A stretch of DNA of 64,000 bases, from positions 5,001 through 69,000 of the forward strand of contig NZ_JAMZEG020000004.1 of NCBI RefSeq assembly GCF_024435075.2. Direction: 5' to 3'. This DNA is from Marinomonas maritima (lineage in GTDB: Bacteria > Pseudomonadota > Gammaproteobacteria > Pseudomonadales > Marinomonadaceae). Under the pieces are notes generated by a model, which searched no databases, had not been told where the DNA came from, and worked only from the letters and a program-made list of their open reading frames with translations. Positions 53,762 to 63,710 of this stretch are shown in pieces; within the stretch, counting starts at the first letter, position 1, and each line of letters begins with the position of its first letter. The translations under genes and the position numbers were made by a program.

Positions 53762-54244
53762 CTAAAAGACAAAGTGCACCAAAGCTTGAAGCACAACAAA
53801 CGACATTAACCCCGCCAACACATCGTCCAGCATAATACCGAAGCCACCGTGGACGTGTTTATCGATCCAAGAAATAGGCCAAGGTTTCAAAATATCAAAT
53901 AAACGAAAAAGCACAAAACCCAATACAATATAAAACCAACCCGCAGGCGCCAGAAACATGGTGATCCAGAAACCAACAAACTCGTCCCAGACGATGCCAG
54001 CATGGTCGTGTACACCCATGTCTTTCGAGGTTTTACCGCAAAGGTAAATCCCCACCAGCGAGGTAACCAACAGCATCACTAGGTATTCAGTGTTGCTTAA
54101 ACCCTGTAGAAGCCAGATGAAGATAGGAACGGCGGCTAATGTACCAAAGGTTCCCGGTGCTTTGGGAGCGGCACCAGAACCAAGGCCAAACGCTAAAAAA
54201 TGTATCGGATTGCGCCATACAGACGCTGGGGCAGAATTTGCCAT
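53762..54244 (-). CDS. pgpA: Phosphatidylglycerophosphatase A
   Basis: An inner-membrane phosphatase that makes phosphatidylglycerol from its phosphate. The 160-residue protein has hydrophobic helices and the family motifs GSGAAPKAPGTFGTLAAVP, DHAGIVWDEFVGFW and DILKPWPISWIDKHVHGGFGIMLDDVLAG, which include the conserved acidic residues. It follows thiL by about 31 bp, the usual thiL-pgpA pair. Confidence 0.95.
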   Translation of the reverse strand: MANSAPASVWRNPIHFLAFGLGSGAAPKAPGTFGTLAAVPIFIWLLQGLSNTEYLVMLLVTSLVGIYLCGKTSKDMGVHDHAGIVWDEFVGFWITMFLAPAGWFYIVLGFVLFRLFDILKPWPISWIDKHVHGGFGIMLDDVLAGLMSFVVLQALVHFVF

Positions 54245-54275
54245 GAAACCATTACCTATTCGTTAAATTAAAAAA

Positions 54276-55229
54276 TTAGAAGTGTTGCCAGCCCGTTATT
54301 TCACCATCATAGTTTTGAATCACAAAACCACTTTCGGCAATCTCACCGACTTTAGTACAAGGCAAACTCAGCGTTTGAGTAATCAGTGCAATTTCGGTCG
54401 CTTGTTCTTTTGGAGCGGTAAAACACAGCTCATAATCATCGCCGCCCGTTAACGCCAATATGTGCGCAGACTCTGGCTGCCATTGCTTTAACTCGGCGGA
54501 CATTGGCAAGCAAGCCGCATCGATCGTCGCGCCAACACCGGAGGCTTTGAGTATATGCTGGATATCTTGAGCAAGGCCATCGGAAATGTCCATCATGGCA
54601 TGCACGACGCGCTTAAGCGCCATGCCCACAATCAACCTTGGTTTAGGCCGCCAATAACGGTCATAAAAATAATCAAAGCGCTCGCTCGACACTTGAAGCT
54701 CGCCCGTGACAATCGGCACGGCAGCAGCGGCGTCGCCAAGTAGCCCCGTAACATAAATATCATCCCCGACTTTTGCTGCGCTGCGCTTTACGGCCAAATC
54801 TGGTTCCACATAACCATGGACTTGCAGGGTAATCGTCAATGGGCCTTTTGTTGTATCACCACCCACCAGCGCCAAACCAATCGGTTCCGCCAACTCCGCC
54901 ATACCTTGCGCTAAACCAGCCAACCATTGCGGATCAGATTCTGGTATGGTCAGACCTAGGGTAAAGAACGCCGGTTTCGCCCCCATCGCGGCCAAATCAC
55001 TGACGCACGTTGCCACCGCACGATAACCAATATCGACTGGGTCTGCGTCGAACGGAAAGTGTCGCCCTTCGACCAAGGTATCCATCGAGAATACTAAGCT
55101 TTGCCCTTGTGGCACTTGGATCTGAGCGCAATCGTCGCCGATGCCTAGCATAAGGTCACTACGCCCTTGCGTGCTCGCCATCACCGACGCTTGAAAGATG
55201 TTTTGTATCAACTCGAATTCTTTCAACAC
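54276..55229 (-). CDS. thiL: Thiamine-monophosphate kinase
   Basis: Phosphorylates thiamine monophosphate to the active diphosphate cofactor. The 317-residue PurM-like protein shows LGIGDDCAQIQVPQGQ, FSMDTLVEGRHF (Mg-binding Asp), GYRAVATCVSDLAAMGAKP, VGGDTTKGP and MDISDGLAQDI. In most relatives nusB lies directly upstream; here about 5 kb of other genes separates nusB (60.1 kb) from thiL. Confidence 0.95.
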   Translation of the reverse strand: MLKEFELIQNIFQASVMASTQGRSDLMLGIGDDCAQIQVPQGQSLVFSMDTLVEGRHFPFDADPVDIGYRAVATCVSDLAAMGAKPAFFTLGLTIPESDPQWLAGLAQGMAELAEPIGLALVGGDTTKGPLTITLQVHGYVEPDLAVKRSAAKVGDDIYVTGLLGDAAAAVPIVTGELQVSSERFDYFYDRYWRPKPRLIVGMALKRVVHAMMDISDGLAQDIQHILKASGVGATIDAACLPMSAELKQWQPESAHILALTGGDDYELCFTAPKEQATEIALITQTLSLPCTKVGEIAESGFVIQNYDGEITGWQHF

Positions 55230-55504
55230 TCTGCCCTTTTATTGTCTTCGCAGGATATATTCACCGCCAAAAATACTGACAAGAGGATACCGTATTGCAA
55301 GAGATATGTCAGAAACGAAACAGTGCAGATCGTTCAGTGGCGGATTGCGCATTCATAGGCAGGACGTCGACGTTTTACTGAATCATCGACGGCGCCAATA
55401 TTACCAACGCCTGCCTTAACAACGACTAAAATCATTCCATATTGGAATATGTAATGTAAGCATTCGTTAAATTACTTTATCATGAGAATAATCAACCGTT
55501 TTGC

Positions 55505-56437
55505 ATGATGAGGCCGACTATGCGCAACTATCTTCCGTTTATGAGTTCCCTAGCCTTCTTTGAATCCGCGGCTCGATTGGAGAGTTTTACCAAAGCGGCA
55601 GAAGAGTTGTGTGTTACGCAAAGTGCGGTTAGTAAAAAAATAAAAACACTGGAAGAGTGGCTCGAGTTTGATTTGTTTATCCGAGAACCAAGACAACTTA
55701 CTCTTACCGATGCAGGTTGTGAGTTTTATGACGAGGCAAAAAGTGCCCTACGCCAGATGGCTGAAAGCGTCGAACGAATTAGGCGCCATGCCAATACCAA
55801 CACGGTGACCATCACTTGTACTCAGGCGGTTTCACATTACTGGCTATTTCCGCGTATTACGCGCTTTAACCTTGGGCACCCAGATATTGCCATCAATATT
55901 TATGCTTCAAACGACATAAGGGAAGACACGTGCTCTCAATTTGATCTTGGCGTGCTTAACGGAACAGGAGTATGGCGATCTGATTTCAATAGCCACCTGC
56001 TGTTTCGCGAAAGAATTTACCCCGTGTGTCATGTTGATTACCCTGTTGATTCGCTTTTAACACCTGATGATTTGCTCAGTAAAAAACTAATTCATCTTGA
56101 CCCGTCTGCATGGCGTTGGCCTACGTGGATTGATTGGTTTGCGAGCTGTGGAATTGACTATGAGATCCCCTTAAATGTTCAGACATTTAATCAGGTCACC
56201 CTTGGACTTGAAGCAGTTAGACTGGGGATGGGAATAGGCCTTGGATGGGAGTTTATGACAGAACAGATGCTTGAACGACACGAATTGAAACGCGTAAGTG
56301 ATCACTTCTATGCACCTAACATGGCTGATTATTTAGTTTATCGACAATCAAAAGCACTATCCGAAGCCGCTCAGACATTCCGTGACTGGCTCTTGGCTGA
56401 TATCTCTAAGGACATTTCGAATGAAGGAATGACATGA
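55505..56437 (+). CDS. LysR-family transcriptional regulator (GcvA-like)
   Basis: A 310-residue LysR regulator. The HTH region SFTKAAEELCVTQSAVSKKIKTLEEWLEFDLF is followed by a GcvA-type effector domain (VSHYWLFPRITRFNLGHPDI, ITRF, GMGIGLGWEFM). It is transcribed in the same direction as the FAD oxidoreductase gene that follows after 147 bp and probably controls it. Several in-frame ATGs (55505, 55508, 55520) are possible starts. Confidence 0.87.
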   Translation: MMRPTMRNYLPFMSSLAFFESAARLESFTKAAEELCVTQSAVSKKIKTLEEWLEFDLFIREPRQLTLTDAGCEFYDEAKSALRQMAESVERIRRHANTNTVTITCTQAVSHYWLFPRITRFNLGHPDIAINIYASNDIREDTCSQFDLGVLNGTGVWRSDFNSHLLFRERIYPVCHVDYPVDSLLTPDDLLSKKLIHLDPSAWRWPTWIDWFASCGIDYEIPLNVQTFNQVTLGLEAVRLGMGIGLGWEFMTEQMLERHELKRVSDHFYAPNMADYLVYRQSKALSEAAQTFRDWLLADISKDISNEGMT

Positions 56438-56584
56438 GCTTTTTCATACATTCCAACATAGCTTCACATTGACCCATTCATCATGAATTCCTTTTTGGAA
56501 TGGCTCAATTCTAATAAGTCGTTTGTTTAAATCTTTATCTCTCCCTAACATTGCTTCGAACAATGACCTGACCGGAGCAACTAA

Positions 56585-57901
56585 ATGAAAAAAATAAAAC
56601 GATTTCCTACCATAGATGGCTCTTTAGGATGGTATGAAACCATGCCAATTCAAAGAACGCATCCTGTTGTTCAGGTAACAGAAAATAGGACATTTGATTA
56701 TATTGTCGTTGGGGCGGGATTCACCGGTTTATCAGCGGCGGGAAGATTGGCCGAATTAGAGCCTCAGTCGAGTATTGCTCTGGTTGATGCCCTAATGGTT
56801 GGGCAAGGCACCTCTGGGCGCAATGCAGGGTTCATTATTGACATACCTCATAATCTCGATGCCACTAATGCGGACGCCATCGCGGATATCCAAGTAAAAA
56901 ATCTAAATATGTTTGCGATTTCTAGGTTAGATCATATTCGTAAATCACAGGGCGATAACGTTTATTGGCATCAGGTTGGTAAATACCTAGCAGCACATGA
57001 AGAAAAACATATCAAAAATTTAGACGGCTTTGCCGCAATGCTTGATAATATCAATATGTCTTATTTTGTGATGGAAGGCTCCGAACTAAAAAATAAACTG
57101 GGAACCAATTATTATAAAAAGGCCATTTTCACTCAGGGCAATGTGCTTGTAAATCCAGCTGCCCTTGCCCATTCTATTTCTAAGAACCTGCCCGATAACG
57201 TAGTGGTTTTTGAGAACTCAAAAATCACAGGCTTTGACTGGAATACTAAAAAAGTGTTTTTTGGTCAAAAGGTATTGCAGGCGAATAAGATTGTTTTGGC
57301 GACCAATTCTTTTACAGAGGAATTTCAGGGATGCAAAAGTAAATTAGCTCCTATTTACACTTACGCTAGTTTAACACGCCCATTAGCAGGCAAAGAATTA
57401 GCACATTTTAAAAATGTTAGTCCATGGGGAGTCACGTCAGCACACCCAGCAGGGTCAACGGTTAGATTCACACCAGATAACCGAATACTCATTCGCAACT
57501 CTTTTGATGTTTTACCGGAACTTAGCAGCAATCAGCAACGCATCCAAAACGCTAAAAAGCATCACAGGTCTTCGTTCCTTAAACGCTTTCCGTTTCTGAG
57601 CGCAGTTCCCTTTGAGCACAGCTGGGGCGGAATGCTCTGCATGACTCGAAATCACGAACCCGTCTTCAACGAGTGTTACCCCGGCGTTTTTGCCATCGCC
57701 GCAATGAATGGTGTTGGCATCGCAAAAGGCACTTATCTTGGCTACTACATGGCGGAAATGATGGTTGGTAACAAGAGTAACAATCTAAACTTTATTCTGA
57801 GTAGCTCATCCCCAAATTGGATACCGCCCGAGCCATTTAAAAGCATAGGCACCAACATGCGACTCTCTTTTGAGCAGTATTTGGCGAAAGGCGAAAAATA
57901 A
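56585..57901 (+). CDS. FAD-dependent amino-acid/amine oxidase (DAO family)
   Basis: A 438-residue flavoprotein with an N-terminal FAD-binding motif (YIVVGAGFTGLSAAGRLAELEPQSSIALVDA), then GQGTSGRNAGFI as in gamma-glutamylputrescine oxidases. The C-terminal end has HSWGGMLCMTRNHEPVF and AAMNGVGIAKG. It probably oxidises an amine or N-alkyl amino acid, giving an imine and peroxide. The substrate is not determined. A GcvA-like LysR gene precedes it. Confidence 0.85.
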   Translation: MKKIKRFPTIDGSLGWYETMPIQRTHPVVQVTENRTFDYIVVGAGFTGLSAAGRLAELEPQSSIALVDALMVGQGTSGRNAGFIIDIPHNLDATNADAIADIQVKNLNMFAISRLDHIRKSQGDNVYWHQVGKYLAAHEEKHIKNLDGFAAMLDNINMSYFVMEGSELKNKLGTNYYKKAIFTQGNVLVNPAALAHSISKNLPDNVVVFENSKITGFDWNTKKVFFGQKVLQANKIVLATNSFTEEFQGCKSKLAPIYTYASLTRPLAGKELAHFKNVSPWGVTSAHPAGSTVRFTPDNRILIRNSFDVLPELSSNQQRIQNAKKHHRSSFLKRFPFLSAVPFEHSWGGMLCMTRNHEPVFNECYPGVFAIAAMNGVGIAKGTYLGYYMAEMMVGNKSNNLNFILSSSSPNWIPPEPFKSIGTNMRLSFEQYLAKGEK

Positions 57902-57962
57902 TAACTGAAATCCGAGCTTGCTTAGCATGAAGCACGCTCGAATTTCCAACAGAACGCAGACA

Positions 57963-58004
57963 CAAAAAAAACAGATCGCTCGACGGCTGATCTGCTTTTT
58001 TTGT
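57963..58004. terminator. Bidirectional terminator
   Basis: ACAGATC and GATCTGC arms flanked by eight A on the left and seven T on the right form a hairpin between the convergent FAD oxidoreductase and DUF6172 genes. Confidence 0.85.
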
Positions 58005-58031
58005 GTTTGATTGTTGGCTAAAAGTGGCGCT

Positions 58032-58328
58032 TTAATCTTCTTCTGAACGCTTAGCACGTGTCTTTGGTATTGCTACGACTTCAACGTAAAAAGTTTTCCA
58101 ATGTTGGCTTTGCGCCGAGCTAATATTGGTATTAATATCACCTTCGTGAATCGCTCTCGCCTTGTCAGCCGTTTGACCAAACTTGCAGTTAAATCCCCAA
58201 AAATCCGCGCCTTCAGGCAAGGCTTTATTACGCTCTGCTTTGATGTACTGCTTAACTTCATTTTTCGCTTCTTCAATGAGGCGCTGGTATGGTTTTTTTG
58301 GGTGAGACAATACAAAGTTCTTTTTCAT
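58032..58328 (-). CDS. DUF6172-like small protein
   Basis: A 98-residue basic protein starting MKKNFVLSHPKKPYQRLIEEAKNEVKQYIKAERNK, then LPEGADFWGFNCKFG and WKTFYVEVVAIPKTRAKR. This matches the DUF6172 pattern as I know it. Its role is unknown; the Lys/Arg-rich ends suggest nucleic-acid or ribosome contact, which is a guess. It is monocistronic. Confidence 0.7.
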   Translation of the reverse strand: MKKNFVLSHPKKPYQRLIEEAKNEVKQYIKAERNKALPEGADFWGFNCKFGQTADKARAIHEGDINTNISSAQSQHWKTFYVEVVAIPKTRAKRSEED

Positions 58329-58539
58329 TATGATCCTAAAAATATTGGGTAAGGCAGCGTAACAACAACCCTAATAGCTACATATGATAGCGGTTTAAGC
58401 AGTATCCGGCCATGAATATGAGCGATTAGAAGCATTTTTCCTTTGTCTATTCACAACCTGCAGAAGAATTATCGTCGTGGTTATGAAGATAAAGCATTAT
58501 AGAAACTGAAACGCTATTTTTCACACGCTATGACCCGAT

Positions 58540-59844
58540 CTAGGGACGCTTGTTTGAGTGATCTTCCATTTCAACTTCTAACTCTGCTTTGGCTTCGCGC
58601 TCGGCTTCCGCATGATCGGCTGCCCATTCACCCGCCGCTTCAACGGCGACAGGTGAGGCGGTAGGTAAGACGCCTAAGTAGCTGTCAGTGTCTTCAACCG
58701 CTATCTCCTCATCTCGCTTAGTCATGCTGTATAAGGCAAAGCTTGCAATGCCTAGAAACGTTACTCCCACCACAACCCAAAAAGCGTCAGGCCCGAACAT
58801 TTGCATAAACCAACCGCTCAACAAGGGCCCCGCAATAGCACCCAAACCAAACGTGAAAACAAGCCCTCCAGATGCGGCTGGCATATCACTTGGAGAAAGA
58901 GAATCGTTGGTATAAGCCAAAAACAAAGCGTAAAGCGGCGTTGTTACACCGCCAGCAAAAAAGGCCGACGCCATCAAAGGCCAAAAAGCACCATGGCTCA
59001 TCCAACCAAACACACAGGATAAGCCCCCGACACAAGACGCCACGAAAATCAGCTTACGTCGATCCATCCGGTCAGAAAGCCAGCCAATAGGGTATTGCAT
59101 TAAAAGCGCACCAGCGAACAACATCGCAATGAACAGCGCGATGCTGTTCGCCGTCAGCCCAATCTGACTACCAAAAACCGCCCCCATACCTGATTGGGTA
59201 GCATAAACGCTACCCAATAGGAAAATCCCCACCGTGCCGAGTGGCGAGTTCATAAAGAGAGACCGCAGAGACATTGGACGTGCCACTTCAACGGCTGGAA
59301 CAGAGGACACAGAGAGAAGAATGGGCGCAAAAGAAATCGACACAAGGATCGAAGCACAGATGAAAAGCACTGACGTTCCTGCATCACCCAATGTGAGTAA
59401 GCCCTGCGCTCCGATGATGCCAAATGTTTGGGCAATCATATAGGTGGATAACACTTTGCCTCGGGTCTCATTGGTCGCCGAATCGTTTAACCAACTTTCT
59501 GCCGCAACATAAATGCCCGACATACAAAAACCCACCAACAACCGTATAAACGTCCAGGCCCAAGGGTCTGTCAGCAACGGAAAGGTAATCAAGCCTGCCG
59601 ACATAAAACTGCCCAGTGCCGCAAACACACGCACATGGCCCACTCGACGAATCAATAATGGGGCAAAACGGGCGCCAGATAAAAAACCAACGTAATAGCC
59701 TGATGTAATAATCGCCAGCGAAGCAGAAGAAAAACCTTCAATTCCACCCCGTAAACCGATCAGAGTGGAATGCATACCATTGCCCAACATAATGAGCACG
59801 ATACCGAGCAATAAAGCCCAAACCTTTGACAATACCTGAACCAT
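58540..59844 (-). CDS. Major facilitator superfamily transporter
   Basis: A 434-residue carrier with about 12 transmembrane helices and an acidic cytoplasmic tail of about 50 residues (AAGEWAADHAEAEREAKAELEVEMEDH). The loop 2-3 motif GARFAPLLIRRVGHVR and its second-half copy GWLSDRMDRRKLIF are typical. It resembles the YcaD-like subgroup of uncharacterised MFS proteins. Substrate unknown; no linked regulator. Confidence 0.85.
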   Translation of the reverse strand: MVQVLSKVWALLLGIVLIMLGNGMHSTLIGLRGGIEGFSSASLAIITSGYYVGFLSGARFAPLLIRRVGHVRVFAALGSFMSAGLITFPLLTDPWAWTFIRLLVGFCMSGIYVAAESWLNDSATNETRGKVLSTYMIAQTFGIIGAQGLLTLGDAGTSVLFICASILVSISFAPILLSVSSVPAVEVARPMSLRSLFMNSPLGTVGIFLLGSVYATQSGMGAVFGSQIGLTANSIALFIAMLFAGALLMQYPIGWLSDRMDRRKLIFVASCVGGLSCVFGWMSHGAFWPLMASAFFAGGVTTPLYALFLAYTNDSLSPSDMPAASGGLVFTFGLGAIAGPLLSGWFMQMFGPDAFWVVVGVTFLGIASFALYSMTKRDEEIAVEDTDSYLGVLPTASPVAVEAAGEWAADHAEAEREAKAELEVEMEDHSNKRP

Positions 59845-60012
59845 TCCCTACCTCCGCTGTTTACACAAACAGCCCTATTATTAGGCTTAATCCATTAAAG
59901 TGGCATCACCTGTTACGACACTATTCTTATTCTCCCCTGCATTACCAACTAACACCGCCATAATATTGATTATCACCGCCAAAACAACCGGTTCCACCAA
60001 AATCGAGGCATA

Positions 60013-60046
60013 AAAAAGCCCCGTTATTAACCAGTAATAACGAGGC
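60013..60046 (-). terminator. Rho-independent terminator of nusB
   Basis: GCCCCGTTATTA (60018-60029) and TAATAACGAGGC (60035-60046) pair with one mismatch. On the minus strand the stem is followed by TTTTTTA, about 55 bp past the nusB stop. Confidence 0.85.
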
Positions 60047-60099
60047 TCTTAGTAATCTTTCAAGAACGCTTAAAATAGCGTTTAAATAATTGTTTGCAA

Positions 60100-60606
60100 T
60101 TACTTATTAGCTAGTCGACGTTCAGCGATTTCTTCGCGACGAACACGTTGCGCTAGTTTGTCTAGAATGCCGTTAACATACTTATGACTTTCCGTTGCGC
60201 CAAAACCTTTTGCTAACTCAACACTTTCGTTGATCGCTACACGGTATGGCACGTCTAAACGTTGTGACAGTTCGAATGAACCGATGCGCATGATGGCCAA
60301 TTCAATTGGGTCTAGTTCGCTCAATGGGCGATCTAATAACTCTTCAAACAAGTTATCCAATTTTTTCGCGCTGGCAGTAACGCCTTGCAAAATTTCACGG
60401 AAGTAGACTTTGTCGCAAGAATCCATGTCCTGATCCATCACGAACTGGGTTTCAATCTCGCTAACCGCAGATTGATTCATCTGCCATTGGTAGACCGCTT
60501 GTAATGCCAAACGACGAGAAGCACTGCGCAATTGCGAACGCGAAGGCTTCTTTTCCTTGCGTTTTGGTGCTGGAGTTTGGTCGTTTGTTGTTTCCACTTC
60601 GCTCAT
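60100..60606 (-). CDS. nusB: Transcription antitermination factor NusB
   Basis: Binds boxA RNA with NusE in rRNA antitermination. The 168-residue helical protein has SQLRSASRRLALQAVYQWQMN, ELDPIELAIMRIGSFEL, PYRVAINESVELAKGFG and the terminal KYVNGILDKLAQ. The first 25 residues are a Lys/Pro-rich extension. ribD lies 268 bp upstream; the ribE, ribBA and ribH genes usually found between them are absent here. Confidence 0.95.
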   Translation of the reverse strand: MSEVETTNDQTPAPKRKEKKPSRSQLRSASRRLALQAVYQWQMNQSAVSEIETQFVMDQDMDSCDKVYFREILQGVTASAKKLDNLFEELLDRPLSELDPIELAIMRIGSFELSQRLDVPYRVAINESVELAKGFGATESHKYVNGILDKLAQRVRREEIAERRLANK

Positions 60607-60874
60607 TTTTCGCCTCAGTTGTCCAGACTACGCCGCCTTATGGGCTGACGTTTTTCGTCTGTTTGGAAGTACCTGTTTTGTCTATTAGGCGTTCTAATAA
60701 ACAACACCTACGGTCATTATGGCCAAAGGTACAAATATACTATTTATCTTGGCCGGCGATTATAGCAATTTTTATTCTACGTTTCTTGGCAAAGTTCTCT
60801 AAATATCGTTAAGAAAACACGGTTTCCCGTGATTTTCTTAAAAAAGGCTGAGAAAGCAATCACTCACGTCTCGT

Positions 60875-62041
60875 CTATTCTTCTAAGCCATCATCAAAGT
60901 CGTCGCCAAAATCGTCATCTAGGTAATTTGGTTGATAAACCAAGCGTAAATCTTGCCCTATTTGGCTCACCGATTTAAGTTCTAGCTCGACGGCTTCGTC
61001 TATTGTCTCTAATGGTAGTTGAAATAATGGTCGTGCGCTGGAGCCAAGTAGTTTCGGTGCCATGTAGACCACAATTTCATCGACCAAACCCGCTTGTAAA
61101 AAACCACCTGCCAATTCCGAGCCCGTTTCTAACAAGACTTCGTTGATTCCAGCGTCAGCGAGCTGCTCCATCGCGTCTAATAAGTCTAAACGTCCGTCTT
61201 CGCCGCGCGGCGAAAAGCGAACTGTGACGCCTTTTTTCTTCAACGCTTCCAAATGCTCGTTTTCTAGATCGTCTTCAACACAAAACACACAGGCTTGATT
61301 GCTTGGATACAGAATTTTTGCTTCTGGAAGAATAGACAGCGCGGTGTCCATCACAACACGAAGAGGTTGACGAACGGTTTTTGCGTCGGCGTCTTGGTCG
61401 TCGCTGTCGATACGAACCGTCATGCTTGGGTTGTCCATTAGGACAGACCCAATACCGGTGACAATCGCATCACTTTGAGCGCGTAATCGTTGTACATCAA
61501 GGCGCGCTTCCGGTCCCGTAATCCATTGGCTTTCGCCAGATTCCATGGCCGTACGGCCATCTAAACTCATCGCCAACTTCACTCGAATGAAGGGAAGTCC
61601 TTCGCGCATGCGTTTTACAAAACCAGGATTTAACGCTTCGCAATCGGCTTCTAACACCGGCCCGATGACGTCGATTCCTGCTTTTTTGATTTTCGCTAAA
61701 CCACGACCAGAGACGTCTGGATTCGGATCTTGCATGCCGTAAACAACGCGAGCGACACCCGCTTTGATCAAGGCATCCGCACAAGGCGGTGTCTTGCCAT
61801 GATGACTACAAGGTTCTAATGTCACATACGCGGTTGCGCCGGTGGCATCTTGTTTCGCGTCGGCCAGTGCATTCACTTCGGCGTGGCCTTCTCCGGCTTT
61901 TAGGTGAAAGCCTTGTCCGATAATTTGCTCGTCTTTAACCAACACACAGCCCACACGTGGATTAGGGTGCGTGGTATAAAGGCCTTTTCGCGCGAGCTGA
62001 ATGGCTTTTTCCATCCAATGTTCGTGGTTATTCACTGTCAT
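60875..62041 (-). CDS. ribD: Bifunctional riboflavin deaminase/reductase
   Basis: Deaminates and then reduces the pyrimidine intermediate of riboflavin synthesis. The deaminase half has GHAEVNALADA and EPCSHHGKTPPCADALI (zinc site). The reductase half has RVKLAMSLDGRTAMESGESQWITG and a late GSELAGGFLQAGLVDE. The protein is 388 residues with an acidic tail (YLDDDFGDDFDDGLEE). It overlaps nrdR by 4 bp, the conserved nrdR-ribD pair. Its pathway also supplies the ribityl-uracil precursor used by CofH. Confidence 0.96.
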   Translation of the reverse strand: MTVNNHEHWMEKAIQLARKGLYTTHPNPRVGCVLVKDEQIIGQGFHLKAGEGHAEVNALADAKQDATGATAYVTLEPCSHHGKTPPCADALIKAGVARVVYGMQDPNPDVSGRGLAKIKKAGIDVIGPVLEADCEALNPGFVKRMREGLPFIRVKLAMSLDGRTAMESGESQWITGPEARLDVQRLRAQSDAIVTGIGSVLMDNPSMTVRIDSDDQDADAKTVRQPLRVVMDTALSILPEAKILYPSNQACVFCVEDDLENEHLEALKKKGVTVRFSPRGEDGRLDLLDAMEQLADAGINEVLLETGSELAGGFLQAGLVDEIVVYMAPKLLGSSARPLFQLPLETIDEAVELELKSVSQIGQDLRLVYQPNYLDDDFGDDFDDGLEE

Positions 62042-62529
62042 ACTTTGTCTTCTTTAGGAGATTCTAGGGCGTCGGCGCTGTGGCTTTCTAGGCGATCTAC
62101 CGCCTCGCGAAATTCACTGATGTCTTTAAAGCTTCGATACACAGAAGCAAAGCGAACATAAGCGACTTGATCAAGGCGCTGTAATTCTTCCATTACCGCT
62201 TCACCCGTCCAACGAGAAGGCAGTTCTCGTTCACCAGTGGCTTGCATTTTCTCTTTAATACGAGAGATCGCGGTTTCGACGGCTTCAATACTGACGGGGC
62301 GTTTTTCAATGGCTTTAATAATGCCATTGCGCAACTTGTCTTCGTCAAAGGGTTCACGACTGCCGTCGCTTTTGATCAATTTTGGCATTTGTAACTCGGC
62401 CACTTCGAACGTAGTGAAGCGTTCTTGGCAATGGTTACAGGTACGGCGACGGCGAACTTGTGCGCCTTCAGAAACCAGTCGAGAATCCACTACTTTAGTA
62501 TCTTGAGTTCCACAAAAAGGGCATCGCAT
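62038..62529 (-). CDS. nrdR: Transcriptional repressor NrdR
   Basis: A zinc-ribbon and ATP-cone repressor of ribonucleotide reductase genes. It starts MRCPFCGTQDTKVVDSR, with the CxxC...CxxC ribbon completed by CNHCQERFTTFE, followed by the ATP-cone (LIKSDGSREPFDEDKLRNGIIKA). A GGAAG site sets ATG 62529, giving the usual length of about 163 residues; the in-frame extension to 62595 is unsupported. Confidence 0.95.
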   Translation of the reverse strand: MRCPFCGTQDTKVVDSRLVSEGAQVRRRRTCNHCQERFTTFEVAELQMPKLIKSDGSREPFDEDKLRNGIIKAIEKRPVSIEAVETAISRIKEKMQATGERELPSRWTGEAVMEELQRLDQVAYVRFASVYRSFKDISEFREAVDRLESHSADALESPKEDKV

Positions 62530-62690
62530 AGTGCTTCCAATATCGCTAATTTGATGTAAAAATGCCTGAGTATAGGCCGTCATTTTCTGGCTCAAATCAT
62601 ACCAATCTCGCCATCATTTAGCTACTGAGCTACAGCGAGCGTTTCATCCTTTTGTTTCATCAAAAAATGGATAAGGTCATAAGGAAATTT

Positions 62691-63596
62691 ATGCCACTTG
62701 CAGAATTATCAGGTTTGGTTGCTGCGCTTTGCTGGACCATCTCAAGCTTAATGGCACCGGGGCTCATACAGCGTTTTGGTACTATGCGGTTCAATACCAT
62801 GAGGATCATGATCGCCAGCGCTATTCTGCTACTCATCTGTTTGGTCACTCAGCGGTTTAACGCGTCATTATGGCAGCATGCTGACCTTATTATGCTGTCG
62901 GGGGTGCTGGGGATTTTTCTTGGTGATACCATGTTGTTTACCGCCGTTCATCGTCTTGGTCCACGGCGCACTGGGGTCATTTTTGCCACGAATGCGCCCA
63001 TGTCAATTTTACTCGGCTGGTTGTTTCTCAATGAGCACCTCTCGCTGAATCAACTCTTCGCCTGTGGCTTAGTGTTAAGCGGCGTGGTTATCGCCATATT
63101 GTTTGGGAAACGACACAGCCTTCATGCTTGGGAGCAAACCAAAGGCAAGCTTAGCATCGGAATTTTGATGGCGCTCGGCGGCGCATTGGGTCAAGCCAGC
63201 GGCGCACTGCTCAGCAAGCCCGCATTATTGGATGGTGCAGACCCTATCGCTGTTTCTGCTTTGCGAGTTACCACTGGCGCGGTTGCCCTTATGTTGGCTT
63301 ATGGATTGTTTTACCGACACAGACAACCCGAACACGCCATTGCTTTTTCGCAGCTCACTCGGCAAGACTTCATCGGTATTACCGCTCTCGCCACGATTGG
63401 CATGGTGATTGGTATGAGCGTTTTGGTATGGGGCGTTGGCAACGCCAATGTCGGTATTGTCACCACGCTTTCGGCGGTGGTTCCCGTACTTATCCTACCG
63501 GGATTGTGGATTACCACGAGTCAAAGGCCAACATTTGGCGCTTGGCTTGGTGCGATTTTAGTAGTGACAGGTGCGGCTCTGATTATTCTTCATTAG
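62691..63596 (+). CDS. EamA/DMT-family membrane transporter
   Basis: A protein of about 301 residues with ten hydrophobic helices in two EamA repeats (AELSGLVAALCWTISSLMAPGLIQ ... GILMALGGALGQASGALLSKPALL). Each repeat ends in a conserved Pro/Gly helix (NAPMSILLGWLFLNEHLS; LSAVVPVLILPGLWIT). It is probably a metabolite exporter of unknown substrate. AAGGA precedes ATG 62691; upstream in-frame starts are less likely. Confidence 0.85.
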   Translation: MPLAELSGLVAALCWTISSLMAPGLIQRFGTMRFNTMRIMIASAILLLICLVTQRFNASLWQHADLIMLSGVLGIFLGDTMLFTAVHRLGPRRTGVIFATNAPMSILLGWLFLNEHLSLNQLFACGLVLSGVVIAILFGKRHSLHAWEQTKGKLSIGILMALGGALGQASGALLSKPALLDGADPIAVSALRVTTGAVALMLAYGLFYRHRQPEHAIAFSQLTRQDFIGITALATIGMVIGMSVLVWGVGNANVGIVTTLSAVVPVLILPGLWITTSQRPTFGAWLGAILVVTGAALIILH

Positions 63597-63710
63597 CCTT
63601 AGCTGTGCTATTCTTAGCGCACTCGTTTCGTTTGGCTCGTCATCGATTCGCCTACCTTCATTTGGCAACCATGACGTGTATTTTCAATCATTCAATAAGT
63701 TGACTCTTTT

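Noticed and set aside
58101..58352. Plus-strand open frame overlapping DUF6172
   Set aside because: The minus-strand frame matches a known family pattern and has a normal start; the plus-strand frame is its complement.
60809..60841. Hairpin upstream of nusB as an FMN riboswitch
   Set aside because: It is a single long stem with one bulge and none of the conserved multi-helix FMN-aptamer sequence is seen around it.
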